Notes under the pieces: model-generated
Told to the model about the DNA's origin: nothing
What the model saw: the letters and a program-made list of their open reading frames with translations, nothing else
Databases searched by the model: none
In this document: piece by piece, positions 28,723 to 37,803 of the stretch
How the letters are laid out: each line of letters opens with the position of its first letter
How positions within the stretch are numbered: the stretch's first letter is position 1
Translations under genes and position numbers: made by a program
Assembly (NCBI GenBank): GCA_016702545.1
Contig: JADJDT010000043.1
Span: 134,333 to 198,332, forward strand
DNA length: 64,000 bases
Source: Pseudomonadota bacterium
GTDB lineage: Bacteria > Myxococcota_A > Polyangia > GCA-2747355
Direction of reading: 5' to 3'

Positions 28723-29618
28723 ATGCCGATAGCCCTGCTTCAGGCCCTCGCCTTGCTGCTCTGCCTGCTCTTGGCCGCCGGCGCGCTGCTGATCGCGATC
28801 CGCTTGCGCGCGGCCCAGGTGCCGGGGCCCGCGGACGCGAGCCGGCGGGCGGGCGACGCCCGGCGCGACGACCGGTTGGCGGCGCCTGGCCTCGCGCTTG
28901 CGACCCAAGGGTGAGGCGGAGGTCGAGGCGTTGCAGGAGCGGCTGGTGCACGCGGGGCTCTACGGCAGAGATGCGATCGACCTCTTCGTCAGCGTGCGCT
29001 TCGTGCTCTTCGCCGGCGGGCTGTTGGCGGTGCTGGCTGGGCGCGTCGCTCCTGGCGGAGAGCGGCTTCGACCAGCTGGTGCTCGTGCTGGTGGTGGCGG
29101 GCGCCGTGGTGATCGCGCCGAACGCCTGGCTCAACCGTCGTATTCAGCGGCGGCAGGTCGAAATCGCCGAGGCCCTGCCCGACCTGCTCGACCTGCTCGT
29201 CGTCTGCCTGGAGGCGGGGCTCGGCCTCGAACAGGCGCTTGAGCGCGTGGTGCGCGGGGGTGGGGGACCGGTCGGCGAGAGCCGCCTGCTGCGGCAGGAG
29301 CTCGACACCGTACTTAGCGACGTGCAGCTCGGCATGCCCGTGCCGGCCGCCTGGCGCCGCCTGGCGCAGCGCCTGGGGGGCGAGGACGTCGGCAGTGTGG
29401 CGGCGTTGATCGCGAAGGCCTCGGTGATGGGTGCCCGGCTCGGCGAGCTGCTGCGGGGCCACTCCAAGACCGTGCGCCAGCGCCAGCTCCTGCGCCTGGA
29501 GGAGGCCACGGGCGTCGCCAACGCCCAGCTCGCGCTGCCGCTCACGATCTGCCTGCTGCCGGCCGCGTTGCTGCTGATGATGGGGCCGGCGGCGCTGGCC
29601 CTCTACCGTGGCATCTAG
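28723..29618 (+). CDS. tadC: Tad inner-membrane platform protein TadC (two apparent frameshifts)
   Basis: Second GspF-like platform protein of the Tad system, about 298 residues when repaired. Three frames carry consecutive parts. Frame 1 from the ATG at 28723 gives the first helix (LLQALALLLCLLLAAGALLIAI). Frame 2 from about 28885 gives LRPKGEAEVEALQERLVHAGLYGRDAIDLF and a second helix. Frame 3 from about 29040 gives helix three, the T2SSF domain (ALPDLLDLLVVCLEAGLGLEQALERV; VGSVAALIAKASVMGARLGELL) and the last helix. Breaks are therefore placed at about 28865-28890 and 29035-29045. Both sides of each break are family-like, so sequence error is more likely than decay. Confidence 0.82.
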
Positions 29619-30609
29619 GGCATCTAGCGTGCAACGCCGCAGCCCTCATCGCCGCGTGTGTGGGATCGCAGGCCGGCGAGCGCTGGCGCTGCTGCTCGGG
29701 CTGGCGCTGGCGGGATCGGTGGGCTGCGTGCGCGAGTCGCCCCGCGGTGGACTGCGCCAGCCCACCGCGCGCGACGTGGCGGGACTGCGCTACGACATGG
29801 TCGAGTCGTTGGTCGCTCAGGGCAGCTACGACGCCGCCGTGCCGCTGCTCAACGCGCTGCTCACGCAGCATCCGCGGGCGGCGCGGCTGCACCTGTTGCG
29901 CGGGATCGTCCTGCGCGAGAAGCGGGTGCTGCCGGCGGCCGAGAGCGAGCTGCGCCTCGCCGTGGCGCTCGACGGCAGCGACCCCGACGCGCACGCCGCG
30001 CTGGGGGCGGTGCTGATGCGCCAGCGGCGCTATCGCGAGGCCGAGCGCAGCCACCGCCAGGCCTGCGCCCTGGCGCCACGCACGGCGGCCTACCACAATG
30101 ATCTGGGCTTTTGCTTGCTGGTGCAGCGGCGCCTGCCCGCGGCGCGCGAGGCGCTGCTCCAGGCCGTGCGGCTCGACGCCACGCTGCGTCGCGCCTTCAA
30201 CAACCTGGGGTTGACGCTGGGGCTGATGGGGCGAATGGAAGAGGCGCGCGATGCCTTCGCGCAGGCGGGCAGTCGCGCGCTGGCGCTGACGAACATGGGC
30301 TACGTCGAGGAGCTGCGCGGCCGGCCGCTGGCGGCGCGCCGCTACTATGAACAGGCGCTGCGTCAAGAACGCAGCTACGCCCCGGCGCTGCGCAACCTGC
30401 GGGCGCTCGAGCCCGGGCGTCGGATCGGCGAGCCTGCCGCCGATGTGATTCCACTGGCGACGGACGAGGAGGTGGGGGATGTCGAGGCTCCAGAAGCGAT
30501 CGTCGATCCGGGCGACGGGCCGGCTGCGGCCCGCTCTGCTGCGGGGGCTGCTGGTGCTCCTGCCGCTGGCAGCGGCGAGCGGGTGCTTCAAGGTCGAGCA
30601 CCTCGGTGA
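29608..30609 (+). CDS. tadD: TPR lipoprotein, TadD-like Tad assembly protein
   Basis: A 333-residue protein with a lipoprotein-like signal (RALALLLGLALAGSVGC, Cys about 40) and about six tetratricopeptide repeats (for example YDAAVPLLNALLTQHPRAAR, YREAERSHRQACALAPRTAA, MEEARDAFAQAGSRAL). TadD proteins of Tad loci have this form and help secretin or pilus assembly. The start is uncertain: GTG at 29608 overlaps the tadC stop, and GTG at 29629 is an alternative. The last 44 codons overlap the next gene by 131 bp and are Ala/Gly-rich, unlike the rest, so the true end may lie near 30480 if a base is wrong. Confidence 0.78.
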   Translation: MASRASSVQRRSPHRRVCGIAGRRALALLLGLALAGSVGCVRESPRGGLRQPTARDVAGLRYDMVESLVAQGSYDAAVPLLNALLTQHPRAARLHLLRGIVLREKRVLPAAESELRLAVALDGSDPDAHAALGAVLMRQRRYREAERSHRQACALAPRTAAYHNDLGFCLLVQRRLPAAREALLQAVRLDATLRRAFNNLGLTLGLMGRMEEARDAFAQAGSRALALTNMGYVEELRGRPLAARRYYEQALRQERSYAPALRNLRALEPGRRIGEPAADVIPLATDEEVGDVEAPEAIVDPGDGPAAARSAAGAAGAPAAGSGERVLQGRAPR

Positions 30610-30796
30610 GGCGACCGGTCGTGCCACCGACCGCGCCTTCCGCACGCAGGCGCTGCCCTCGGAGGAGATCTTCGCCCAACCCAAGGCGATGGAGGCCGAG
30701 CTGGCCGCTGGCGCGGTCAAGGCGATGACGAGCGACAACCGTCAGCAGAACGCGCGCGGCAAGACGACGCTCCTGGCGCCGGTCGAAGTGCGCTGA
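30479..30796 (+). CDS. Small lipoprotein in the Tad locus
   Basis: A 105-residue protein with a strong GAGGAGG upstream of the ATG at 30479. The signal peptide has a basic start, a hydrophobic core (ALLRGLLVLLPLAAASGC) and a good lipobox with Cys about 36. The mature part is about 70 residues, polar and without recognised domain. Its position between TPR lipoprotein and TadG-like genes suggests an outer-membrane pilotin-like or assembly role, which is inference. It overlaps the preceding frame by 131 bp. Confidence 0.65.
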   Translation: MSRLQKRSSIRATGRLRPALLRGLLVLLPLAAASGCFKVEHLGEATGRATDRAFRTQALPSEEIFAQPKAMEAELAAGAVKAMTSDNRQQNARGKTTLLAPVEVR

Positions 30797-30809
30797 GGTC
30801 CTGCGCGTC

Positions 30810-32308
30810 GTGCGGGCGGGTCGGCGGCGGAGCGCGCGCGGGAGCGAAGACGGGGTCGTCGCGCTGGCGGTGGCCATACTCGCGTTGGGGCTGTTGTTGG
30901 CAGGCAGCAGCTCCAGCAGGCGGCCGACAGCCTGGCCCAGGCGGCAGCGATCGTGCTGCGCGACGAGGGGAGGGGGCCCACGGGCCAGCTCGCGCTGGGC
31001 GCGCTCCCCGCCCGCGTCGTCAGCGAGATCACCGGGCGCAGCGACGTGCAGCTGCTCTCGCTCGCGATCGAGACGCAGCGCGACGAGGCTGGGCGCGAGG
31101 CCGGCGAAGTAGTCACCGTTCGGCTCAGCGCCGCGGCCGAGCCGCTCGTGCCCGGCGGCGCGTCGGTGCAGCTCCAGCGCTCGGGCGCCGCCCGCCTGGG
31201 GCGCGAGTTGACGCCCGCTGGACCCGAGGGCTGGCCCGCGGTGGTCTACGTCGTGGAGGCGACGAACTCGCTCTGGCAGAAGATCGAGGGCACCGAGCGG
31301 AGCTTCTGGGAGATCGTGTATCAATCCTTTCAACAGACCAAGCTGGAACAGCTACCGGCCGCGACGGGACTGGTCGCTTTCGCTCGCAAGGAACAGGTTC
31401 CCACCGTCGAGCCGCGCCTGCAGAACAGCCCCGCGATTCGGTCGGCGTTGCAGCAGTTGAACCGCATCGCCGAGCTCCGCAGGGGATCGCCACTCAGCTT
31501 CGAGTTCCTCAAGGAGTACGTCAGCAGCTCTAGCCGCAACACGGAGCTCGGCCTGAAACGGGCCGCCGAGCTGCTAGCCGCTCCGCAGCACGCGAAGCGC
31601 AGCCGCAGCATCGTGCTCGTCACCACCGGGCCGCCCTTGACTGACGAGCGCCCCTATGTCCAGCAGCTGCTGCAGTTCTGGCGCAGCCCGTCCGACCAGA
31701 CGAGCGACACGGCTCGCCAGGTGCGCGGCTCTGCGGCGAGTCCCGGCGCGGCGCTGTACACGGTCGAACTCGGCACCTGGCGCTACCCGACCGAGGTGCT
31801 CGATGCGTGGATCTGGCGCACCGTCGGGAGATTCCAGGGCCGCGAGCTGGACAATGTCCTGCTCGACCTCGCGGGTGCGGCCGGCAGCGCGGGCGGTGAT
31901 CGCAACTACTACTACCCACTCAACCTCGTCGACACCGCCGACCGCCTCGGCGAGCGGCTGACGGCCGGGGCCTGTAGCTTCCGGATCGGCGCCGACCGCA
32001 CCCAGGCCGCAGTGCTGCAGGACGCGGGGGCGCTGGGGCGCGCGGCACGCGCCGGCCAGCTCGGCGTCTTTGTCGTAGGCGACGCGGAGGGCAGCGAGCG
32101 ACGGCTCCCGCGGCTGCTCGGCGCCACGACCAGCACGCTGTCCCAGGCCAACACCCAGGGCTATGTGCTGCAGAACGTCGCCGGCTGGCCGGAGCTGCGG
32201 CTGGCCCTCGGCACCTGCCTCGAGCTCGGGCGCGATCCGCACCAGCGCTTGCTCGTGCGCTGGGGCGAGCCCGTGCTGGTGCTGCCCTCGCTGCTCGCGG
32301 CCAACTGA
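30810..32308 (+). CDS. TadG-like protein with vWA-like domain (frameshifted)
   Basis: Terminal gene of the Tad locus. The first frame from GTG 30810 gives the TadE/G-type membrane segment (EDGVVALAVAILALGLLLA). The continuation lies in another frame, beginning with QQAADSLAQAAAIVLRDEG, so a base is lost or gained near 30900. The rest, to 32308, is a long extracytoplasmic region. AVVYVVEATNSLWQKIEG and SRSIVLVTTGPPLTDERPYV are placed like the first and fourth strands of a von Willebrand A fold, but the metal-site DxSxS is replaced by EATNS. TadG proteins often carry a vWA domain; here it seems unable to bind metal in the usual way. The repaired product is about 499 residues. Confidence 0.65.
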
Positions 32309-32340
32309 TCCGGCACCCACGGGGGAAAGGCTGCGCTCAA

Positions 32341-32356
32341 GAGGTGTCCAGAGATC
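32341..32356. repeat. Lone copy of the 12.85-kb inverted-repeat end
   Basis: GAGGTGTCCAGAGATC differs by one base from the right end of the block at 12851-13114. It lies 13 bp from the stop codon of the isocitrate dehydrogenase gene. No matching inverted partner was seen nearby. Confidence 0.5.
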
Positions 32357-32368
32357 GTCGCCACCGCT

Positions 32369-33370
<1,002 letters not shown>

Positions 33371-33436
33371 GCACAGCTCCTCGTGAATAGAATGTTCGCG
33401 GTTCGTGGTAGGAGGATACCAGCAGAGGAGGCGCTC

Positions 33437-34204
33437 GTGGTGGCAGACGCGTGCGGTGAGGCCCTGGCCGGGCAGGAGGGCGTGGGTGGCGCGGTGGATC
33501 CGGCCGACGCGCGCGCGGTGGTCTTGCTCTCGGGTGGCTTGGATTCGGCCGTGTGCTTGGCTTTGGCGCGCGCCGCGGGGCGGCGCTGCTTCGCGTTGAC
33601 CGTCCGCTACGGACAACGTCACGCGGCCGAGCTGCGGGCGGCCGAGCGCGTGGCGGCGGCGCTGGGCGCGGAGCAGCACCTCGAGCTGGCGCTCGATCTG
33701 CGCGCGATCGGCGGCTCGGCGCTGACCGACACGATCGCGGTGCCGAAGGCGCGCAGCGCCGAGCAGATCGGCCGGGGCGTGCCCGTGACCTACGTGCCGG
33801 CGCGCAACACCCTCTTGCTCTCCTGTGCGCTGGCCTGGGCCGAGGTGCTCGACGCGCGGCACATCTACCTCGGCGTCAACGCGCTCGACTACTCGGGCTA
33901 TCCGGACTGCCGGCCGGCCTTCATCGCCGCGTTCCAGGCGCTGGCGGACCAGGCGACGGCGATGGGGACCGAGCGCGGCGCCCGGCTGATCATCGAGGCC
34001 CCGCTGCTGGCGCTCGACAAGGCGGAGATCGTGCGGCAAGGGCTGGCGTTGGGGGTCGACTTCGGCCTGACGCATAGCTGCTACGATCCGCTGCCGGAGG
34101 GGCACCCCTGCGGCGCCTGTGACGCGTGCTTGCTGCGGCGCAAGGGCTTCGCCGCGGCGGGCGCGGTCGACCCCTTGCCCTACCCCGTGGAGGATGCGTC
34201 GTGA
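33437..34204 (+). CDS. queC: 7-cyano-7-deazaguanine synthase
   Basis: A 255-residue ATP-dependent enzyme making preQ0 for queuosine. The GTG at 33437 lies 6 bp after GAGGAGG; an upstream ATG at 33383 in the same frame lacks a comparable site. The PP-loop is VVLLSGGLDSAVCLALA. TVRYGQRHAAEL, VPARNTLLLSCALAWAE, and the zinc site THSCYDPLPEGHPCGACDACLLRRKGF with four cysteines are family marks. It overlaps dusB by four bases (GTGA), linking two tRNA-modification genes in one operon. Confidence 0.93.
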   Translation: MVADACGEALAGQEGVGGAVDPADARAVVLLSGGLDSAVCLALARAAGRRCFALTVRYGQRHAAELRAAERVAAALGAEQHLELALDLRAIGGSALTDTIAVPKARSAEQIGRGVPVTYVPARNTLLLSCALAWAEVLDARHIYLGVNALDYSGYPDCRPAFIAAFQALADQATAMGTERGARLIIEAPLLALDKAEIVRQGLALGVDFGLTHSCYDPLPEGHPCGACDACLLRRKGFAAAGAVDPLPYPVEDAS

Positions 34205-35229
34205 CCGACGCGGCCCTCGACCGCGATCTCCCCGCCGGCAGTCGCCTGCCCGCGCTGCAGATCGGCCGGCTGCGGATCTGGCCGCCGGTGCTGCAGGCGC
34301 CGATGGCGGCGCTGACGCATCCCGCGACGCGCACGATCGCCGAGCGCTTCGGCTGTGGGTTGGCCGTGACCGAGTTCGTGCCCGCCGCTGGCCTCGCGGC
34401 AGGCGCGGTCCGCGTGCGCGCACGGATGCGTCCCAGCCACGGCGGTGGCCCCCTGGCGGTACAGATCTACGGCCGCGAGCCGCGACAGATGGAGCGCGCC
34501 GCGGCGATCGCCGCCGAGGGGGGCGCGGCGCTGGTCGACCTCAATCTGGGCTGTCCTTCCAAGCGCGTGAGCCGCGGGCAGTGCGGCGCGGCGTTGATGC
34601 GCGAGCCCGCGCTGGCGGCCGAGCTGGTGCGAGCCGTCGTCGAGGGGGTGGCGGGCCGCGCCGAGGTCACCGTCAAGCTGCGGGCCGGCTGGGACGCCAC
34701 GCAGCGCAACGCACCCGAGCTTGCCGTGTTGCTGGTCGCGGCTGGGGCGGCGGCCGTCACCGTGCATGGGCGGACACGCGAGCAGCGCTTCGGCGGTGCG
34801 GTCGATTACGAGCTGATCGCGCAAGTCAAGGCGGCGGTGGCCGTGCCGGTGATCGCCAACGGGGACATCAAGGATGTGCCGACGCTGGAGCACGCGCTGC
34901 GCGTCAGCCGGGCCGACGGGGCCATGATCGGTCGGGCGGCGATCGGCGACCCCTGGCTCTTTGCGCGGCTGAAGGCCTGGTGCGAGGGGCTCCCGCCGCC
35001 GCGACCGCCCAGCGCGCGCGAGCGGATCGCGACCTACCTCGAGCACTGCCGGTTGCACCTCGCCTGCTGTGACGACGAGGGCCGCGCCGTGCAGCAGATG
35101 CGGACCTTCGCCGGCCGCTACCTGGCGCCGCTCGACGCCGACCTGCGACTCCGGCCCGCGATCAACCGCCTGGATCGCCTCGAGGCCATCGAGGCCATGC
35201 TCTACCAGCACTGCGACGCGGTGGGGTGA
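34201..35229 (+). CDS. dusB: tRNA-dihydrouridine synthase, DusB-like
   Basis: A 342-residue FMN-dependent enzyme that reduces uridines in the tRNA D-loop. The GTG start overlaps the queC stop. Features are PVLQAPMAALTHPATR near the N-terminus, the catalytic-cysteine region DLNLGCPSKRVSRGQCGAALM (Cys about 118), VTVKLRAGWD, VTVHGRTREQRFGG, VIANGDIKDV and GAMIGRAAIGDPWLF at the phosphate-binding end of the TIM barrel. The C-terminal helical domain follows (YLEHCRLHLACCDDEGRAVQQMR). The Dus subtype is assigned by similarity of layout and is less certain than the family. Confidence 0.9.
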   Translation: MTDAALDRDLPAGSRLPALQIGRLRIWPPVLQAPMAALTHPATRTIAERFGCGLAVTEFVPAAGLAAGAVRVRARMRPSHGGGPLAVQIYGREPRQMERAAAIAAEGGAALVDLNLGCPSKRVSRGQCGAALMREPALAAELVRAVVEGVAGRAEVTVKLRAGWDATQRNAPELAVLLVAAGAAAVTVHGRTREQRFGGAVDYELIAQVKAAVAVPVIANGDIKDVPTLEHALRVSRADGAMIGRAAIGDPWLFARLKAWCEGLPPPRPPSARERIATYLEHCRLHLACCDDEGRAVQQMRTFAGRYLAPLDADLRLRPAINRLDRLEAIEAMLYQHCDAVG

Positions 35230-36122
35230 CGCGTGCCGAACCTCTGGAGGCTGCCCGACGATCGTTCGGAGCTGGCTGGGCCCACCGAGTGGGTCGAGGC
35301 GCTGGTGCAGGGCCGCGGCGCGCTGATCGAGCGCATCGTCTCCTGCGGCCATCGCACGCCCGACCCCGCGATGCGGTAGGCAATCAGCCCCGCGTACTCA
35401 CGGACGGCCATGCTGCTGCGTTCGAGGGCGATGGCGCGGGGCAGCCAGTTACGGGCGCCGGCCAGCGGGACGCGCTGGAAGTCGACGGGCCACGGGATGA
35501 CCGGGCGCCCAACCTTGGCGAAGCAGGCTACCGCGCGTGGCATGTGGAAGGCGGAGGTCACCAGCAGGACCGGTCCCCTGACGTCGTGCAGCAGCCGCAT
35601 GCTGTAGAGCGCGTTCTCGCGGGTGTTGCGCGACTCGGCATCGAGCCGGAGGCGGGGCCCGCCGATGCCCAGCTCGCGCGCCAGCGGCGCGAGCACGGTC
35701 GCCTCACGCTCGCCGCCCTGGAGCAGGGCGCTCGATCCGCCCGAGAGCACCAGCACCGCCTGCGGATAGCGTCGCGCCAGCCGAATCGCCTCGACGAAGC
35801 GGTCGGCGGCGGCGTTGAACTCGTAGGGCCCGCGCGTGACGATCTCTGCGTCGGTGGCGCCACCCAGCAGCACGATCGCGCCCGGCGCGGCGGTCAGCGC
35901 GGGAGGCCGCGGATACGCCTGCTCCAGCGGATAGAGCAGGAGGTTGGCGACCGCCCCTGAGCTGAAGAGCCCCAGCGTGGTGAAGGCCAGCGCTAGGCAA
36001 AGTCGACGCAACCAGCGGGCGCGTCGCGCGCGGCCCAGCGCCCACGCCGTGAGCAGCGCGAGCAGCCCGAGCGGTACCGGCTGCGTCAGCGGCCCGAGCG
36101 TCTTCGACAGGAGAAAGAACAC
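35202..36122 (-). CDS. DUF218/ElyC-SanA-YdcF family membrane protein
   Basis: A 306-codon frame from a GTG at 36122. Two N-terminal helices (VPLGLLALLTAWALG; LCLALAFTTLGLFSSGAVANLLL) precede the DUF218 domain: GAIVLLGGATDAEIV, RYPQAVLVLSGGSSALLQGG, LRLDAESRNTRENALYS, and GPVLLVTSAFHMPRAVACFAKVG. This is the ElyC-like type linked to envelope polysaccharide metabolism. Family similarity ends at EYAGLIAYRIAG (about residue 250). The last 50 codons are out-of-family and overlap the cupin fragment and the end of dusB, so the natural C-terminus is probably lost by the same junction. Confidence 0.82.
   Translation of the reverse strand: MFFLLSKTLGPLTQPVPLGLLALLTAWALGRARRARWLRRLCLALAFTTLGLFSSGAVANLLLYPLEQAYPRPPALTAAPGAIVLLGGATDAEIVTRGPYEFNAAADRFVEAIRLARRYPQAVLVLSGGSSALLQGGEREATVLAPLARELGIGGPRLRLDAESRNTRENALYSMRLLHDVRGPVLLVTSAFHMPRAVACFAKVGRPVIPWPVDFQRVPLAGARNWLPRAIALERSSMAVREYAGLIAYRIAGSGVRWPQETMRSISAPRPCTSASTHSVGPASSERSSGSLQRFGTRHPTASQCW
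35233..35379 (+). pseudogene. Truncated cupin-domain protein
   Basis: A 48-codon frame from a GTG four bases after the dusB stop. It reads VPNLWRLPDDRSELAGPTEW...IERIVSCGHRTPDPAMR and resembles the first 45 residues of the small cupin proteins that continue with a DQDxDEWVLLLxG segment. The cupin barrel is missing. The match stops at about 35360, exactly where the convergent DUF218 gene also loses its natural C-terminus, so the point looks like a deletion or assembly junction. Confidence 0.5.
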
Positions 36123-36177
36123 CTTAGCGGTCGCCTGATCTGGGCTGGCCGGCCTGGGCTCACGGCGCGCGGTGGCG

Positions 36178-36429
36178 TCAGCTCTCGTCGCGGTTCTGCT
36201 GGCGCAGCCGCGCTTGCGCCTCGCGTTCGGCGAGCTCCTCGGCGAACATCGTCAACGACAGCGGGCAGGGCGGTACGTTCGAATCGACGTGTTGGCAGTC
36301 GCGCTGGTCGCACTGGACGTAGGGGTGATCCGCCCCGCTAAACCGGCCTGGATGGCGGGTTCGAAGCTGAATCTGCACGGTCTCGTGCACCACCGGACAT
36401 TCGAAGGGCTGCCGTTTTCTGGCCGCCAT
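36178..36429 (-). CDS. Small cysteine-containing protein of unknown function
   Basis: An 83-residue protein whose ATG at 36429 follows a purine-rich GGGAGAGAGG. It contains FECPVVHETVQIQLR and HPYVQCDQRDCQHVDSNVPPCPL, with five cysteines arranged like a small metal-binding site, and a helical Glu/Arg-rich C-terminus. It lies 33 bp downstream of another small gene on the same strand and probably shares its transcript. No function is assigned. Confidence 0.6.
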   Translation of the reverse strand: MAARKRQPFECPVVHETVQIQLRTRHPGRFSGADHPYVQCDQRDCQHVDSNVPPCPLSLTMFAEELAEREAQARLRQQNRDES

Positions 36430-36462
36430 GGCCTCTCTCCCGGGTCCTGGCGCGGGGCCGCG

Positions 36463-36750
36463 CTAGTCCGTCTCGAACCAGGCCGCCGCGCTACCGACGC
36501 CGGCCACGGCCTGGGGCAACATGTGCCGCAGTTGGTTGCGCACCCGTGCGCCATCGAGGTTCATCACCTGGCAGATGCCAGGAAAGGAAGTAATGCCGGT
36601 CTCGTCGTCTGCCCCCTCGAAGAGCCAGGCACGAGCAGCCTCGGCCAGCTGTCGCTCCTCGTCGGTTCGCCCGCGCCGGTAGACCAGCAGATCGCGCACG
36701 GCACGCGCGAACACCGCCGCGAGCAGTCGCTTTTCGGCCTCACCGTCCAT
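36463..36750 (-). CDS. Small helical protein of unknown function
   Basis: A 95-residue protein starting MDGEAEKRLLAAVFARAVRD. It is predicted mainly helical, with an Arg-rich segment (LLVYRRGRTDEERQLAEAARAWLF) and a C-terminal part ITSFPGICQVMNLDGARVRNQLR that resembles a helix-turn-helix. Similar short proteins occur in deltaproteobacteria as I recall, without known function. It is the first gene of a two-gene unit with the cysteine-containing protein. Confidence 0.55.
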   Translation of the reverse strand: MDGEAEKRLLAAVFARAVRDLLVYRRGRTDEERQLAEAARAWLFEGADDETGITSFPGICQVMNLDGARVRNQLRHMLPQAVAGVGSAAAWFETD

Positions 36751-36930
36751 TACGCGCGCACCCTACTCCCCGCACGGCAGGAGACGGCTCCTCCGCGGAT
36801 GGCGTGAATACTCGCCGGACGACGATGATGTGATGAGTGATGATTCGAACGATCGTTCGAAGGTTGCGTGGGCCCTGCGCGGCCCCACCGCACCGCGCCC
36901 GACGACCCGTCGGGCGTGCCGATCCGGAGC

Positions 36931-37091
36931 TAGAGCACCAATCGGGTTGACTCCCGTCGCGAGGCTTGCCCTTGAAATCATTGGCGTCGTTGCTCGTCGG
37001 TTGCCTGTCAACAGCAGGCGCCCTCGTCGCGCCTAGCCAATGATTCCAATTGCTTCACCTCGCTCGGTCCGTCAACCCGATCGGTGCTCTA
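36931..37091. repeat. 161-bp full-length foldback element
   Basis: The two 77-base halves are inverted copies of each other of equal length. The outer 21 bases (36931-36951 and 37071-37091) match with one mismatch (TAGAGCACC...). A second block (AATCATTGGC / GCCAATGATT) matches further in, and the centre closes with GCCTG / CAGGC. The intermediate parts have drifted. Such an end-to-end inverted structure fits a MITE or foldback transposon remnant, or a long RNA hairpin. Confidence 0.6.
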
Positions 37092-37133
37092 GGAAACCGG
37101 ACCCTCCGAGCGGGGTCCGGGTGGCGGCCAGGC

Positions 37134-37181
37134 CCCACCTCACTGCCAACGAAGCTGCCCACCTCACTGCCAACAAAGCTG
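37134..37181. repeat. 24-bp tandem repeat, two copies
   Basis: A 24-base unit beginning CCCACCTCACTGCCAAC occurs twice head to tail with one mismatch, just downstream of the stop side of the small basic protein gene. Confidence 0.6.
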
Positions 37182-37212
37182 ACTGTCAGGGTTTTCACCG
37201 CCGCCGCTCAGT

Positions 37213-37416
37213 TCACTGAGAGAGCGGCAGCGGTGCGGCTGCTGAATCGGTCGTTGGCTCGTCGCTCGCGAGGGCGGCAGTTCCGGCGTGCGGAGCGGGC
37301 GTGACACGCACAGCCTCTTGGCGTTGCGCTTTGCGCTCCGTTTTCCGCTTGTGCCGTTCCTGCCGTGCAAGCTCCTTTTGCCGCTTGGTGAAGCCTGGCC
37401 TGCCGTCAAAAGCCAT
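37213..37416 (-). CDS. Small basic protein, downstream of the RRM gene
   Basis: A 67-residue protein starting MAFDGRPGFTKRQKELARQERHKRKTERKAQRQE. The N-terminal 35 residues are strongly basic and helical; the tail is Ala/Pro-rich. Short proteins of this xxRPxFxKRxKExARQE type are common next to RNA-binding-protein genes in deltaproteobacteria as I recall, and their function is unknown to me. The ATG directly follows the TAG of the RRM gene in the same frame, so translation is coupled and stop-codon readthrough would fuse the two. Confidence 0.6.
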   Translation of the reverse strand: MAFDGRPGFTKRQKELARQERHKRKTERKAQRQEAVRVTPAPHAGTAALASDEPTTDSAAAPLPLSQ

Positions 37417-37803
37417 CTACCAGCGCCTGCCCTGGCGTCCGCCCGGGGCGCCGCCGCCCTCGCGGCCGCGACCACCACCACCACCACCACCACCGCCGCC
37501 GCCGCCGCCGCCGGGTCCGCCCCAGCCGCCGCCGCCGCCGCCGCCGCGGGACTCGCGCTCACGCGCCTCGTTGACCTTCAGCCGACGACCGTCGAGCTCC
37601 TGCCCGTCGAGGGCGGAGATTGCCGCTTGCGCGTCAGCTGCCGTACCCATCTCGACGAAGCCGAAGCCGCGCGAACGGCCGGTTTCGCGGTCTGTGACGA
37701 TCTTCGCCTCGACGACCGTGCGCCCGTCCTGCTCGAAAGCAGCGCGCAGCTCCGTATCCGTCGTCCCGAACCCCAGGTTGCCCACATACAGACGTGTTCC
37801 CAT
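37417..37803 (-). CDS. Glycine-rich RNA-binding protein with one RRM
   Basis: A 128-residue protein. Residues 3-80 form an RNA recognition motif with RNP2 LYVGNL (5-10) and RNP1 RGFGFVEM (about 45-52). The tail (about 86-128) is almost pure Gly with a few Arg and Trp, encoded by GGC/GGT triplet repeats that are prone to slippage. This is the bacterial Rbp/plant GRP type, often cold-responsive, binding single-stranded RNA. The sequence upstream is a 320-bp gap, leaving room for a long leader. Confidence 0.92.
   Translation of the reverse strand: MGTRLYVGNLGFGTTDTELRAAFEQDGRTVVEAKIVTDRETGRSRGFGFVEMGTAADAQAAISALDGQELDGRRLKVNEARERESRGGGGGGGWGGPGGGGGGGGGGGGGGRGREGGGAPGGRQGRRW

Larger units (their letters stand above)
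36751..37212. other. Gene-poor stretch holding a foldback element and a tandem repeat
   Basis: 462 bp without a credible gene. It contains the 161-bp foldback at 36931-37091, a short GGACCC / GGGTCC stem-loop at about 37099-37119, and the tandem repeat at 37134-37181. A 21-bp stretch near 36841-36862 (TGATTCGAACGATCGTTCGA) is itself nearly palindromic around CGAACGATCGTTCG. Confidence 0.6.

Noticed and set aside
37164..37562. A minus-strand frame with long Ala and Val runs over the RRM gene tail
   Set aside because: Out-of-frame reading of the GGC/GGT repeats that encode the glycine-rich tail.
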